Assembly: GCA_035041965.1 (NCBI GenBank)
Contig: JAPYMA010002771.1
Coordinates: forward strand, 124,001 to 188,000
Length of the DNA: 64,000 nt
From: Anisakis pegreffii
Lineage: Eukaryota; Nematoda; Chromadorea; Rhabditida; Anisakidae
Direction: 5' to 3'
The notes under the pieces were generated by a model that had not been told where the DNA came from, searched no databases, and worked only from the letters and a program-made list of their open reading frames with translations. Numbering within the stretch: position 1 is the first letter of the stretch; every line of letters starts with the position of its first letter. Shown piece by piece: positions 27,501-40,900 of the stretch. A program made the position numbers and the translations under genes.

Positions 27501-28969
27501 GCGGGTGTTCCCGAATTCGACACTTCACATCATACTCTTCTCCTTTTGATATGTATTCACAAACTCACAATCTAATGAAACCTCATAAATTATTCAGTGT
27601 TGCTGTTTGGAATTGGATATTTATAAGACGATGCTAACGTTTTCACTAATCATCACAATTATTGTAGCACAGCTGTGTATAATGAATGCAAATAGTTGCT
27701 TTCTGTATTCTACAAATGAGAAGCATCGTGTTTTTTAAATACTCTTACCATGCTTTTAGTAGTCAAGTCCTTCTTCAGCTGCCTAAAACGTTTTATAATT
27801 AACTGTATTGAACAATCTGCAGACGCACATCTGAATCGCTGTGTAAAAAATGCTTTATCACTTGATTTTGTTCACATTCAGTGTGCGATTTGGTTACAGG
27901 TGTTCGTTTTTGTGTACAGCTAGGTCATGTTCATTTGATTTTTTTTGGATTATGCGCTATTTTGTTGCGTTCTACTGAAATTGATTGGGGCTGTTAATAT
28001 AATATCAGGACAACTTCTTCTTCCTGCCTCAAGTTTAGAATATAACGTTTTAATTGAATCTTCATGAGAGAATTGAATCAAAATGATAGATTTCGAAATA
28101 ATTCACAGAACAATAAATGTCACATTATTTTATTGCCGTGGTAATGAGTGTGGATATAATATTTGTCGAATGAAACCCACAAAAGTGTATTGTTGCTTTC
28201 GTCCGAAGTAGATATTATGCAGGGATAATCCAAAACGGATTGCTCATTCCAGCGCGACAGATGCCTTGGGATCACACGACGCTCTTTTCTCGCAAGCAGT
28301 TTGCTTGTATCTCATCAATCTGCATTAATTATTCTTCAATTTGGTCGATTTCTCATAGAATCTATCAACTTTTTATACGAAAAGTTTCTAGCCTCTTCAG
28401 TCATTTGATCGGCTACCATACAATTGTTTATCGAGAAGTGTACTGATTATTGTTGATAGAAATAAAAAACAACTATCAGTTTTCATGAACTCTGTTCCAC
28501 TTTGACTCTTTCAATGATCTAACTAAAACAAGTCACCGCAGCTGAAACAGTCTATTCGTAATCGGTGCTTATCAAACACTCCAACTAATTCCATCGACGT
28601 TAACTTTCGATTATCGTTTCAAGAAGTGACAAATACAGCAAGATTGATTGACAAAAATATCGATGAACTGTAAATGAATCAAGCCGTGTTTCCGCATCGC
28701 AGCGGCGATTTTGTTTTGAGGGTACGGTGACTAGAGCTATCAACTTGTGACGTTGAACGGAGTCTTGAACGAGTTTTTGTGATCACAAAATTTCATTGCT
28801 TTCGCCTGTAGCATGTGAATCGTTGCAATTGTCCCGTTTGTTCAATACCTCTCCACGAATGTCACTAAAATGCAGGTTGCCCATACGAATTGGTCTCTTC
28901 AGCATTTTCCACCGACAGCTTAGGCTAAGGAGAGCATCAGCCGCGAGGAGTAACATCGTTATTCGCGGA
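21551..28969. other. 7.4-kb region without recognised genes
   Basis: AT-rich DNA with only short open frames. The word CAGCACATGCAAT or a close variant occurs about three times at 21680-21745. The longest frames (25012-25350 minus, 25844-26179 plus) have no recognisable domain. The end of this stretch should contain the nidogen promoter; no clear motif was identified. Confidence 0.35.
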
Positions 28970-31900
28970 ATGCTGCCTTGTAAAGTGATATTCAGTCTAT
29001 TTTTTCTACTACCCTTAGCCTATTCCACAAAATTATATCGATTCGGTCCAGATGAAGCAGATCAGGTTAGTGCTTTGAACATTTGTAACAATTAATCGAT
29101 CAACGAATGCATTTACGAAGCAATAGTGACTCCGAGCTCTCTTTCTGGTGGAATATAAAGCCTTTCGGCAACCTCGATGTACGACCATCATTTCAATTCC
29201 AATTAGTGGCCAAACAGCTGAACTAAATAAATGTGGGTCGCCCATGAAATAAGCGTGAAAATAAGCCGTATGGGTAAAAATTGAACGCTCGAAGTCATTT
29301 TAGTAAGCATTTGAATGGGTTATGAACAAAATTCATTGCAAAATCAATCGCTTAAGTGATCATCAGAGTGAAGTTCCTCATAAACTGAATTCGGATTTGA
29401 AATTGATTAGACTGAAAGTGTTCTGATAAGGATAAGTGCCATTTTAAGGAGATTTCATATTCAAGTGAACCGTCAGCGGTAACGTTGGATGTGCCAATAG
29501 TGTATTTTGAAGAGACACAAAATGCAATATATATTTCATCGAATGGTATTGTTTCGTTTGGTAAACCGATCGAAGACGATGAGGAGAGCGTTAGAAATCT
29601 CGACGATGAAAGGATTAACGCCATTGCGGTCTTTTACGTACCCACTTCGGGTGGTACCATTTATTATAGGTCAATCTTCTTGAATGCCTACAAAAATCTG
29701 ATGGAATTTTTTCTGCAGATTATTGCTATCGATGTACTTTGTCACATGAAGTTTTTTGCAAGTGTCAGCTTACATTGCGATCGCTAATATAAACACTCAA
29801 ATCAGCAGTGTGGCAATCAATTTGTGATTTTTTTTGCAACGCACGTAAGAATTGCGTAGCGAGCAAAACCGCACTACATAACGAACGTCAGAAAATATCT
29901 AATGAAAATTGACCCAGCGAGGTCTCTAACTCCGAAGTTCTTAGTACCCCCTCCGACTCTTGAGCAAGCCGAATCCGGGCAAGACTAGTTACGGCCAGTG
30001 AATAGTGCTGTCTTCAAGTTAATTCATTTATAGCATCAATCACCTGTTTTTTGGCTCCCAAGATCGGGCATCGCTGGTCATTAGTATACAGAATTAAATT
30101 CGCTAAAACATTCAATGAATCACTTATAAGATGGCTGTCAGTAATACTTCTGTGAATGATCAGTATAAAGTCATTGAGACATAAGTTAAGGTAATCAGAT
30201 CCACTCAGAAATGAATTTATGTGTAGGTTAAAGCCCAAGCCTATAACTGATTACAGCAATGACATTGCATGCTTAATCATTAGTACCACTGCCAAGTCTT
30301 CCAATTAATTCATTGATAGCATCAGTCACTGTTTTGAGCAGAATATACTTTACCGTTCCTATTCGAATGACAGAATATCGTTGTTTCAGAGCAACTTCTA
30401 GCGATAACGACCTGCTGAATGATCTGAGCGATCGAATCAACAGGAATTTCCCCACAGGGGATTCAGGTGAATTCAGAGCACTGCATGCGATCCTGATCAC
30501 GTGGGATGATGTGTCTGCTTCAGATGCAGATGGTCTGAATCAATACCAGGTAATATCGTACGATTCTTATCTTGGAAATTATGCGTTATTGCAAAAGTTG
30601 GTGTGAATGATGTGCTACACGACTGTATTCAGCTAGCGATTGCAACTGATGGTCTGAACTCGTACGCAGTTTTCATTTATAACCGAATTGACTGGACAAC
30701 ATCTCATGATAAGATCGCACAAGCTGGACTCTATTTCTCGGATGGTCGACGGCAATCAATGGTCAACAGTGGAACACCGAATATTAGAGAACTGATCAAG
30801 TCTGTGAACTTTGTCCGTTAACAATCTCAATGTAAATCGACAATCGCCATCACTTCTACGTTCCCAATATTTGATCCATACTCACCACTAATCACTCTCT
30901 ACATCAGGCATACTTCATAGCTTTCAGCTATTCCAACAACCAAAAAGAAGGTTCATATATATTTCGAATTTCTGGAGGATCGCCTGAAGATCCGCGTGTT
31001 TCTGACGTCGATGAAGATTATTCATATAATGACTATGAAGCGGAATACAATCCAGACGAGGAGTTCAGACGACCTCAGCGTGAGTTATTTGTCGAGAGGA
31101 TCGTTCCCGCAATCTTGTGAACGTCTAGCAGTTTGAGATTGTGCCTCTCTCCTGTGTTATTTTATTATGCGATTTCAATTGTCGGTACTTTCTGTTTTTG
31201 GTGGACGGTACAAATCTTGAATGTGAAGTTGGTCATTTCATTGACGGTTCCACTGAATTTTATGGTATTGAGCAAGTGACATTTTCATGCTTTTGCTTGT
31301 TGTTTGTGTTGTTGGCTTTGTAAAGCATTCGCAATCACTTCAGAACCATCGGCAAATTGCCCTCCAGATCCATATCGATACTCGTGTCCAACTGAATGTG
31401 AAGTTCTCACGGATGATCGAGGGTGTTCGTTATGTATTTGTACACGTCAGTTTTTGAATTATTCTCAAGACGATGTTTTCGAGTGCATTCCCAGTCTCTT
31501 GCTACCATAAAACCTAGTTGAATTCCATACTCGGACACCTCTATCTTAATACGGAAAACTCTTCAAATCAGAGCACTTTTGTGGAATAGGAATCACCAAT
31601 CTTTTATTCGTCTTAACTCGCAAGCTGTTATAAAGTATCGCTTCAAACCCCTTAATTGTTCGTGATTCGACCTATATTGCTTGCACTCCGTCGCTTCCAG
31701 TTTGTTCGTTTATTCTTTTCGCATTCCCGAATCCTTGCATCACTCAACAGTGTTTTATCTGGATCATGTTCATTTGTTCTGAATGGCTCATATGCATCTT
31801 CAACGATTCCTTAGCAAAGAATATCGCATTTCAAACTACAAGATGGTAAAGATCAAATTTTATGCGTGCGCATTTTGAGCAGATCGGATTTAATGAATAA

Positions 31901-34900
31901 TCGCAAACACTTTATCGATTGGCAAAACTTCATTCTTCTATTTTTTCTGACTATCATTAGCTCATCTGATATATTTAAAGAGGAACTGATACATTTCAAA
32001 TTTCGCTTACGTTAATATCATTTTTTCACATCCATATGGAAAAGCTCGATAGAATCAACATATATTGACTCATTTGGGTCATCGTACGACACCATCCAAT
32101 AACCTCACTTCCGCGGTTTTACATAAAGATATGTAAAAAATGATGAACAATATGAGTTAATCCAGTGGTTCTCATAGGGTGTGAAATTACGCATCTTTGG
32201 TAATTTGAAGGTGTCAAGGGGTAATAGAAGAGATCGGGAAATTAGTATTTCGTGCCATTGTTATGTTATGATAGAAAGTCATTGTGATGGTGTTTTTTTA
32301 CCTGGGACATGTAAATGCGGTTAGTTATGTAAATGGCAAAACTCTTCATTCTTCTATTTTCTGACTATCATTAGCTCTTCTGGGCCTAACAGGGTTCATT
32401 TTTTACTGTTTTAACAGGGTTTTCATTCTTTTCCTTGCTGTTACAATCACTCTCATAGCTGTTGTCCCCAAAGGTGTTCTCTTTTGTTTATTTCTCATTC
32501 ATTTCATTCAGCAATTGAAGTCAAATTCTCATTCTATCAAATACACTCTATAATTGATCATTTGACTGTCGAACGTTGTTCAGTAATTCAATTTGATTGC
32601 TGTATTGCTGACTTCGGTTGTCAACACTCGTCAACGTATCCAGTGAATATTATATGCTACAGAATAAGAAATTGATTTGAACTGTGAAGTGAAATGAGAC
32701 GAATTGAATGAGGAAAACTCATCAAGGGAACGATATTCGCGCGTATTAGCTATGAGAGTGAATACAACACGTCTGAAAAGAATGAGAATCCATTTAAATC
32801 AGTTTGATTTGAGCGTGTCATAGACAATAGCTTTTCATGCAATAACAATCGATTGCGGTAGTGAGGAACGCAACGGTCTAAGATAAGGCCTAGCGATGTC
32901 GATTACCATCATAGACATGCTAATAAGATTAAACGTAAAGGGTCATCTGAACATACCATATGCGATTTCGATACTTAAGGGAGGGGGTGGGGTGCGGGTA
33001 ACGGTGGCCTGCCAGATCATCAAAAGGAGTAACAGAGCACCTGAACATGAGAACCACTGCGTTAATCAATCTAGCCCAACAATCGATCATTTTTTATTAG
33101 TAAATTAAACAATCTGTTCAGAGTCACCTGCATATCAGCCATCTACCGCACAACAGAGTCCGAACGACATCACTAATAGTATCGCTACGCCAGTCCAAAG
33201 TTACCAATACGTTCCTGTGGCCTATCCTGGGGGTAAGCCTTCCAATTTTCTACTGCAAGTCGCCTACTTATCATGCGAACTTGATATTTTCGTCAATACT
33301 CGAATAACATTATAGATCAACACCTAAAAAATCTTCTAGAGTCACCAACACAACCCGAAGATGCGATTAATAGAGTCGACGAAGCACCTAGAGTGTCTTA
33401 TGGAGGGCAACAGGGCAGTGTGTCTGGATCAGATATTCACCAGTTTCAACCAAATAAACCAATCTATTCATCAGTCGACCACCCTATTCCACAGCCACGA
33501 CAACCACCATCGGATATTGAGCAACACATCGAAATTGCTGGTATTGTTCGAAGCTTTTATCAGTCTTACGAATGAACTACGAGACAGCAGTCGTAATGAT
33601 TGCTTTGAGATACGGTGAAAAGACAAACGAAATTTTGCAGACACACCTTCAAGGGTGGACTCTTTGTCGCATTCTACGAGCAATTTCGGACAAGACCGCG
33701 ATATGGCATTAAGTTGTGCGCAAGCAAGTGAAACGGTTTGAATATCTAATTTGTTCTGTGCCATTTCCTCGATTTCTATTAAACTTATTTTTCTTGGTGA
33801 GGTTTTGTGTTGAATTGTAGTGTATGTAAACTAGCTATCACTTGCTAAAATTTTCACTTTTGTCGCAAAGATCTTGTGATTAGTAGGATAAATATCGTTG
33901 CAAATCAAACGTGGAACGAATAATTGCATCAACACACTTGTGGTGATTCATTGTTCTAAATTATTTTGCGACACTTTGAAGCGTATTTTCTTGAGCTGCT
34001 CGGTTCATTTGAGAATTTTGATCGAATGTGCTGATCTGAATTGAATTGCTCAATATGTCGATTCAAATCTCGTAGCGTTCGAGATGGTATTGCAGATACA
34101 GCCTTGTCACGATCACGCAAGATGCATCGACTATAATCCTGGTTATTGCTGCCAATGTTTGGATGGCTATTATGGAAATGGCAAAGAATGCCTTAGAAAC
34201 GGTAATCCTTGTTACCTTCTGTTACCTTCGGCAGTGTTTCATTCAGAGTAGTTACACACGGCATTCAGAACAAAGTTATTGACTGAATGGTATCAGAAAT
34301 CCCCTGCTGCAAAAGATTTTAAATCATAACAAAAGATTTAAATTATCGAAGTTCCTATTAATCGTGAGTGAGTGAAAATTTGGAGTTCATATTCAAATTT
34401 TCACAAACAGTTTTGGTATTGCAGGTGATCCACAACGTATCAACGGATACTTCGAAGGCGTGATAAATGGAGAGGAGATTGGTCGAACCGATTTGCACAC
34501 GTATGTGATGACGGCCGAGGGACGAGCCTACATGGCATTGTCACAGATTCCAGCACATCTCGGACGCTCACTACTGCTGCTGAACCCAATTGGTAGTGCA
34601 ATGGGTTGGCTGTTCGCGAAGGTTCTCGGTTATTAATCCAGATGATCACATCTTAGAAGCTTAAAACGAACATTCCATCAGATTGTTTGACATTTGTCTG
34701 TTTATTGCTACGACCGATGATGCACTCACTCATCTGACACTGAATACCGATTAGAGAATTTTGAAGCTTTTGAAACTTGAGAATTATTCTGTCAATTGCA
34801 ATTTTTCATTTTTCAGGTTGAATCACCATCATCTTACAACGGCTTTCAGTTGACAGGTTTTGGCTTTCTTTTAATTTTCTTTACACAGCCGTTCGTCTCT

Positions 34901-37900
34901 TAAACAAACGCACCGTGAATGAACTTCTTGCATATCCGAAATTTTTGTCATTTTGATCGAGTAGTGACCTCCCGTTGAGTGTTTAGTAAGCAAATTGGAT
35001 CACTGTTGCCGTTTGCTCGGATTTATTCACTGAAATTCCCGCTGAAATACTGAATGCACTCCTCAGGTGGATGAATAGTTTGTATGTTCAGGTGGCCTTT
35101 TCAATCGCACAATCAACGTTCACATTGGTGATCGGAGTGCGGTCACCATAAAGCAGCAATTCTCGGGTCGCGATATTCATCACTATTTTAAAGCCAATGT
35201 GAGAAAACTCCTAATTCATGAGATTTTTTCAGAAAATTTATTTAGATAATCAATTTCTTCACTCGCAAATCAATCTATATATAAATGTAATTTTAACCAG
35301 TGAATAATCACCTCATGTAGACAAATCGTATGAGACAATCCCAAGGAAGTGTGTTTGCAGATATTCGTGACTGGAACACTTCCACAACTTGCGGAGGGTG
35401 TTCAAGTGATCTATCCGGATCATGAGGAGGAGTATCGACGTGAGGGTCCTGGCTTTGTGCGTTCCTACTCGTCACTTGATGTGCTCGTCAACGAGCACGG
35501 CCAAGAACGCACTATACGTTTAACGATTGACCAGCAGATCCATTTCGCCGAATGTCCTTACAAGACGTTCTCAAAGGATTCGATTGTGGTGGTGAAGGTG
35601 ACCCGACCGCATGTTGTCTACGATACTGAAGAACGAATTGTTCGCTATGCATCTGCAAATGCGGCCACGAGTGAACGCAGTCATATAGTTGTCGAAGAGG
35701 CCACAGATGAAGGTCAGGAACAACAGCAGCAAATATCAGCATCAGGGCGGCACTTGGCTCATGAAGCAAGGGATCCGTGCGCGGAGGGTCATCATCTCTG
35801 TACACTCCCCAACATGTTTTGTACTCGTGTTGATCCGTCATATCGTTGTGAATGCCAAAAAGGTTATCAAACAATGCCCGACGCCTCCACACATCTCGGA
35901 TGGAAATGCATTGGTTTGTTCCATCAACGATTATCCGATTTCGTTTCTCTGTTTTTTTCGAGTAATTCTAGATTGAAGTGTGCTTTTTGGTAGACATAGT
36001 TGCGTTTTGATTTGGAGCAAAGGATGAGCAAACGTTTTAGATTATGATATTGACAGTCGCCAGATTGAGTCTGTATGCAACTTGAATTGTTGCTTTAAAG
36101 TATGAATGATATTTACTGGCCATGTTAAATGGGTTCGTGTGACAGTTGGCAATAGTAGTTGGTTGAATCTTCTTCATAGAGCATCATTGCTACAGATTTG
36201 AACGAATGCGATCGCGGTGATCATACATGCGATCGAAATGCCGTTTGCACTAATACTGACGGAAGCTTCAAGTGTGACTGTCGTCCAGGTTATGAAGGCG
36301 ATGGATTTCAATGTTACAGTAAGTTTTTATTTTCGGTAATTTCTGTATCTGTTGTAAGCGATTGCTTTGTCCTAACAATCTCACCGTCAGTCTGTGAGTG
36401 CGTTTTAAACAAGACATACGATTTCATGCGTGAAAACCATGAACGAGTCATACGAAACTAATCGCTCGCTATTGAATTCGTAAATTTCGTCAGATAATAA
36501 GATGGTTTTCGGAATTTTGATTATCAATTCAGTGCTTAATGATATTTGCGGTTTTATGAACCGGTGATCCAGCAAGTGAATCGCAAGGTTCCGAACAACC
36601 ATCAAAGGGCGGATGTCACAGTCATCAGGAATGCCATCAATGGGGTGAGTGTGTCTTCGGACACAATGGTCATCCAGGTCACTGCAAATGTCGAGGATGG
36701 TATGTGGGCGATGGCGTCAAGCACTGCGGTCCACCAGGTTCGTTTTGTTCTGAAGTGTACCTTGACTTGCATCCTTCCCTGACTAAATCGTAATATACCG
36801 TTTTCTCACATTTAATTTCATTTCACTTCCACTGAAAAACACTTCTTATGTTGTTGTAAATACTTCTATAGTCACATTATTCATTGATTTGATGTGATAT
36901 TCCAGAAGAACAACCTCGAGTTCCAGAGCGTGAAGAAATCGATGAAAACTTGTGTGGCGGTTACACGTGTGATGCAAATGCTGATTGCATTACCGTACAA
37001 AGTGGAGGAGTGAGTTTTATAAATATTACTATTTTATAAGTTCTGCTCTATTTTCCTTGTGTTCAATTTTATTATTTAAAATGATCCTCGAGGTTACATT
37101 ATTCCGGACATATCGAACAATAAAATCTGTTCTTTAGTAATGTAATGTTTGTGATCATACAGGAAAGTCTGCTTGAATTGAAGCATCATTTATTAGTGCA
37201 AATTTTGATATTCACCAGATCTTTCGAATGTAAATGGAAAATTTTTTTTGTTTTGAATCTTCAAAGGTCCTTATAGTCACATGATGAAACATCACCGAAA
37301 CCTTCATCGGGCATGATTTGAAAAGTCCGATGGTTGTGACAAAATTTATTCAAAAGAGTGTTCGTTTTCAGGAGCAGTGCGTTTGTCGCCGTGGTTTCTA
37401 TGGTAATGGCGTACAATGCGAGCAAGTTGCGGATACGATGCGACCTGCTGTGCATACAGTTAGTGTAGGTGAGGAAAGCATCATTTTATCAAATGGCAAA
37501 TGAGAGTAACGCAATCCTGATGAGATGCTTGCTTCAGGAAGTGTGTGCCGTTCGCATGACGAATGCGGTGAACATGGAAATTGCGTTTACGGTAACGATG
37601 TGGGATTCTATCGTTGTGTTTGCGTACCACCGTATAAAAGTGACGGTACTCGGTGTGTTCAGGATGAAACTCAAGGTAGATCGAACATGCTCTGTTGTAT
37701 TTGTTTACACGTCATCGCTGCTTGACCGCTTGTTCCTTCTTATATCCCCTAGAAATAACTTCGGTCAGGAGAGCTGCTTGTACAGCTCTCCTGACTGAAG
37801 TTATTTCTAGTCGCTTGTAGCTTCAAATGTTTGAACGTTCAAATTCTGTGGTACACTCAAATGCTTCCTTTCAAAGTAATTTTTATAAACTTTCTGTTCC

Positions 37901-40900
37901 TATTCCTTTCGCTAGTCGTCGATGATGTGGTTCAGTGATGTCATGATGAATTTCTTCGTAGCCATTTAGCCTTCTGGGTGATTTGAGCATTCGTGGTCGA
38001 TTCGACGCTCAGAATTTGTTCGCGGTCGAAGCAGAACTCGAAGAACGGATCGTTTTGAGCATCATCATTCAGCCGATGCTTAATCGTCACTTCTACACTT
38101 AATACCACGGCTTTCAGATATTGAATCCGTGCAGATGTCATGTGATTTGGAGAATATTTGTGATTTGAATGCGGATTGTGTTTTCGAAAGAGGACCGGAT
38201 GATGAGGGTTACTATCGTTGTATATGTAGGCCTGGCTTCACTGGAGACGGCATTCGTTGCATTCGAACCACAATCGATCATATTCCGTTCGATACATGTG
38301 CGCAAATTTGCTTTTTGGCATTGTTTAGTTTTTGACGTTGACTCTCATAGCATCCTATTGCTTGTTGTCTCCAACGCATCCATTCATTCCCTTTTGCCTT
38401 TGCTTGCGACATATAAAAATTGCTTCTGATTACCCTCCATATGATTATTTCATTACCTGAATAGAAAGCAACTTGACAAAAATTCTGAGCTCCTGCTTCG
38501 CATACACGTTCTTCTTGATCTATTGCTTGAAATCACTTGAAATCAGGCATTAATTTTTGAACGCGTCCTCCTCAAAATGCCCTCATTATTCACCATTATT
38601 TCTGTTCCATCACAACATTTTGCCGATACTCAATGTATCAGTTTATGGCACAGATTTAAAATTCACTGAATCGCATTACTGTCAGCGATTCAGCTAGATC
38701 TTTTCGAATCACGGTGGATAGCGCTATGGCGAGTACGTGCATTCAGTGCGTGAATTTGCTCCAGTTTTCATAATGCTACACTTCAAAACTGATAAATGTC
38801 AGTCATCTAAAGTCTTTTTGGTCTGAACTATCACCGTACTTGACCATAGCTAGTTATCGACCATTTGAGTATGTTCCTTTATTGTAAAAGAAATATGAAT
38901 ATGCAATTGAAACGCTGAAGCGGTTTCGTGTGGTTGTGCAGTTCGTTTCTGATAAATTCGAAAAGATTGAAAGCAGAACAAGAAGAAGTTTCAGTTGAGC
39001 AACAGTATTGCGATACGTTGCACAATTGTGATGTGAACGCTGAATGCATATTCGACCCTCAAATTGGTCATTACATATGCAGATGCATGCCCAACTTCGA
39101 AGGTGACGGCTATTCATGTCCACCAATTCATCCACATCTTGTCACTCAACCACCACAACCAACAGGTATCGACTTGATCGCATCGATTCATTGTTGCATG
39201 ATCACTTATCCTTCTACTCATTTTCGGAATCGATACACTTCTTTCTGAAGTGATCTAATTTCATTTTGTTCGTTAGACTAGAATATTATATTCGATTGGT
39301 GTTTTATTTTGACCACTTGTAACATTTTTACCACAGTTGCTGTTGTTGTTTAAAAGTTTACCACTTCACATATTTTAGCAATTAATCTGATAATTTTCAA
39401 CAAAATTCGTCGTGAATAGTCTAGTGTAAAATTCTCATTTGAAAGCATTTCGCTAGACGTTGAAAGCATAAAAATTGATTCAGACGTGCGGCGGTCGTGC
39501 CATGACGCGAGCGATTGTCATCGTAATGCGCATTGCGTGGTTCGTGAGAATTCATTCGAGTATTTCTGTGAATGCTTACCAGGCTTCAAAGGCGACGGTG
39601 TTAACGTGTGCAAAAGTGCTGGTCAGTTGACATTATGCCGTATTTGCAGTCATATCATTTGTCAAAATAGGTTATGAATTGAATTGAAGGATGCGCCATT
39701 AGAAAGTTTATTTTGAATTTATGAGAACTGCGATAGTCACCGATTACCGTTTGTTAATTGGCGATATTGAATGAAAGCTGATTCGGTCAGTATTATTGAG
39801 CTTCAACAAATCCAATTTTGTGTACATTTCAGATGAATGCAATCCCACCGATCCGCAAACTTGTCATGAACATGCCGAGTGTGTTTATGGCCAAGTTGAG
39901 AGTGCTTTCGTTTGCAAATGCATTCAAGGTATATTTATTTGAAATTTGATGAGTAATCCACATTCTGTTTGTATCCTACTTCTTCACTTGTATAACTACA
40001 CCATATTTGAGAATTAAACTTGTAAAATCTTCCGAGTACAATATGCAAAATACATATATGTATGGCGTTATAGGTACCTTTTTTCATATAATGAAGCTTG
40101 CGATGAGCACTAATGAATTTCTTCACCCCATTCATTTCTTAATACTTGTGTGGAGCAACTGAACTGGTACCCTGACAACTTGCCTAAAGACGTTTTGCCT
40201 AAGGACAGTTTGCCTAACGGACTGTTTTTAATGGATATTTTGCCTAATAGGCAAACTGTCCATAGGCAAAGTGACTTGAGGCGAAACGTTTTCAAGGTAA
40301 TTGTTCGGTCAGGAACTGAACTATCGATTTATCGCAGTTTGGAAAAAAATGGGCAAGAATGAGAGAAATTTTAATTTGATCGGGCATTTTTGTTGAATTT
40401 ATTGACCATATTCAAAACAACGTTGCCGAATTTTGAGAATGATGAAAATGAATGGTTTCGATTGCAGGTTATGTTGGTGATGGTCTGACGTGCACTCCAC
40501 AAGCAAGACCGCCGAGTTGTGATCAAGAACCGACAGTTTGTCATATGAATGCTCAGTGCATTTATAATACTGAGCAGGATAAACATATTTGCATATGCCA
40601 GCCGGGTTCAATTGGTGATGGATATAATAGTTGTGAAATACAGGGTTTGTTTCCTTCTCTTTCTACGAGTCTCTTCAATCAGTTTCCATTTTGCGTCTTC
40701 TAGTGCGATTCGAAATCATGCAGTGATCACGATGTCAAAGCACGATAAGCTCGAAATGATATCGGCCTTTATACGAGACTCTTGAATGCTGGGCACAACG
40801 TGTCGCCTTGCTTGCTTCTTTCTTGTCTTATCTCGTTAATGCTGTTTTGTTTGACTGCACTTCCACTGGAAAGACTCTACAATGGCCCATGGCAATATGG

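Noticed and set aside
28796..28969. In-frame upstream Met extending nidogen by 58 residues
   Set aside because: The extension is basic and lacks a signal peptide; starting at 28970 gives a proper secretion signal directly before the conserved nidogen N-terminus.
32484..32675. Open frame inside hAT copy B
   Set aside because: It is not kept open in copies C and D, so it is not a conserved element protein.
35512..35892. 126-codon minus frame
   Set aside because: Antisense shadow of the large nidogen exon 13, whose sense frame is clearly conserved.
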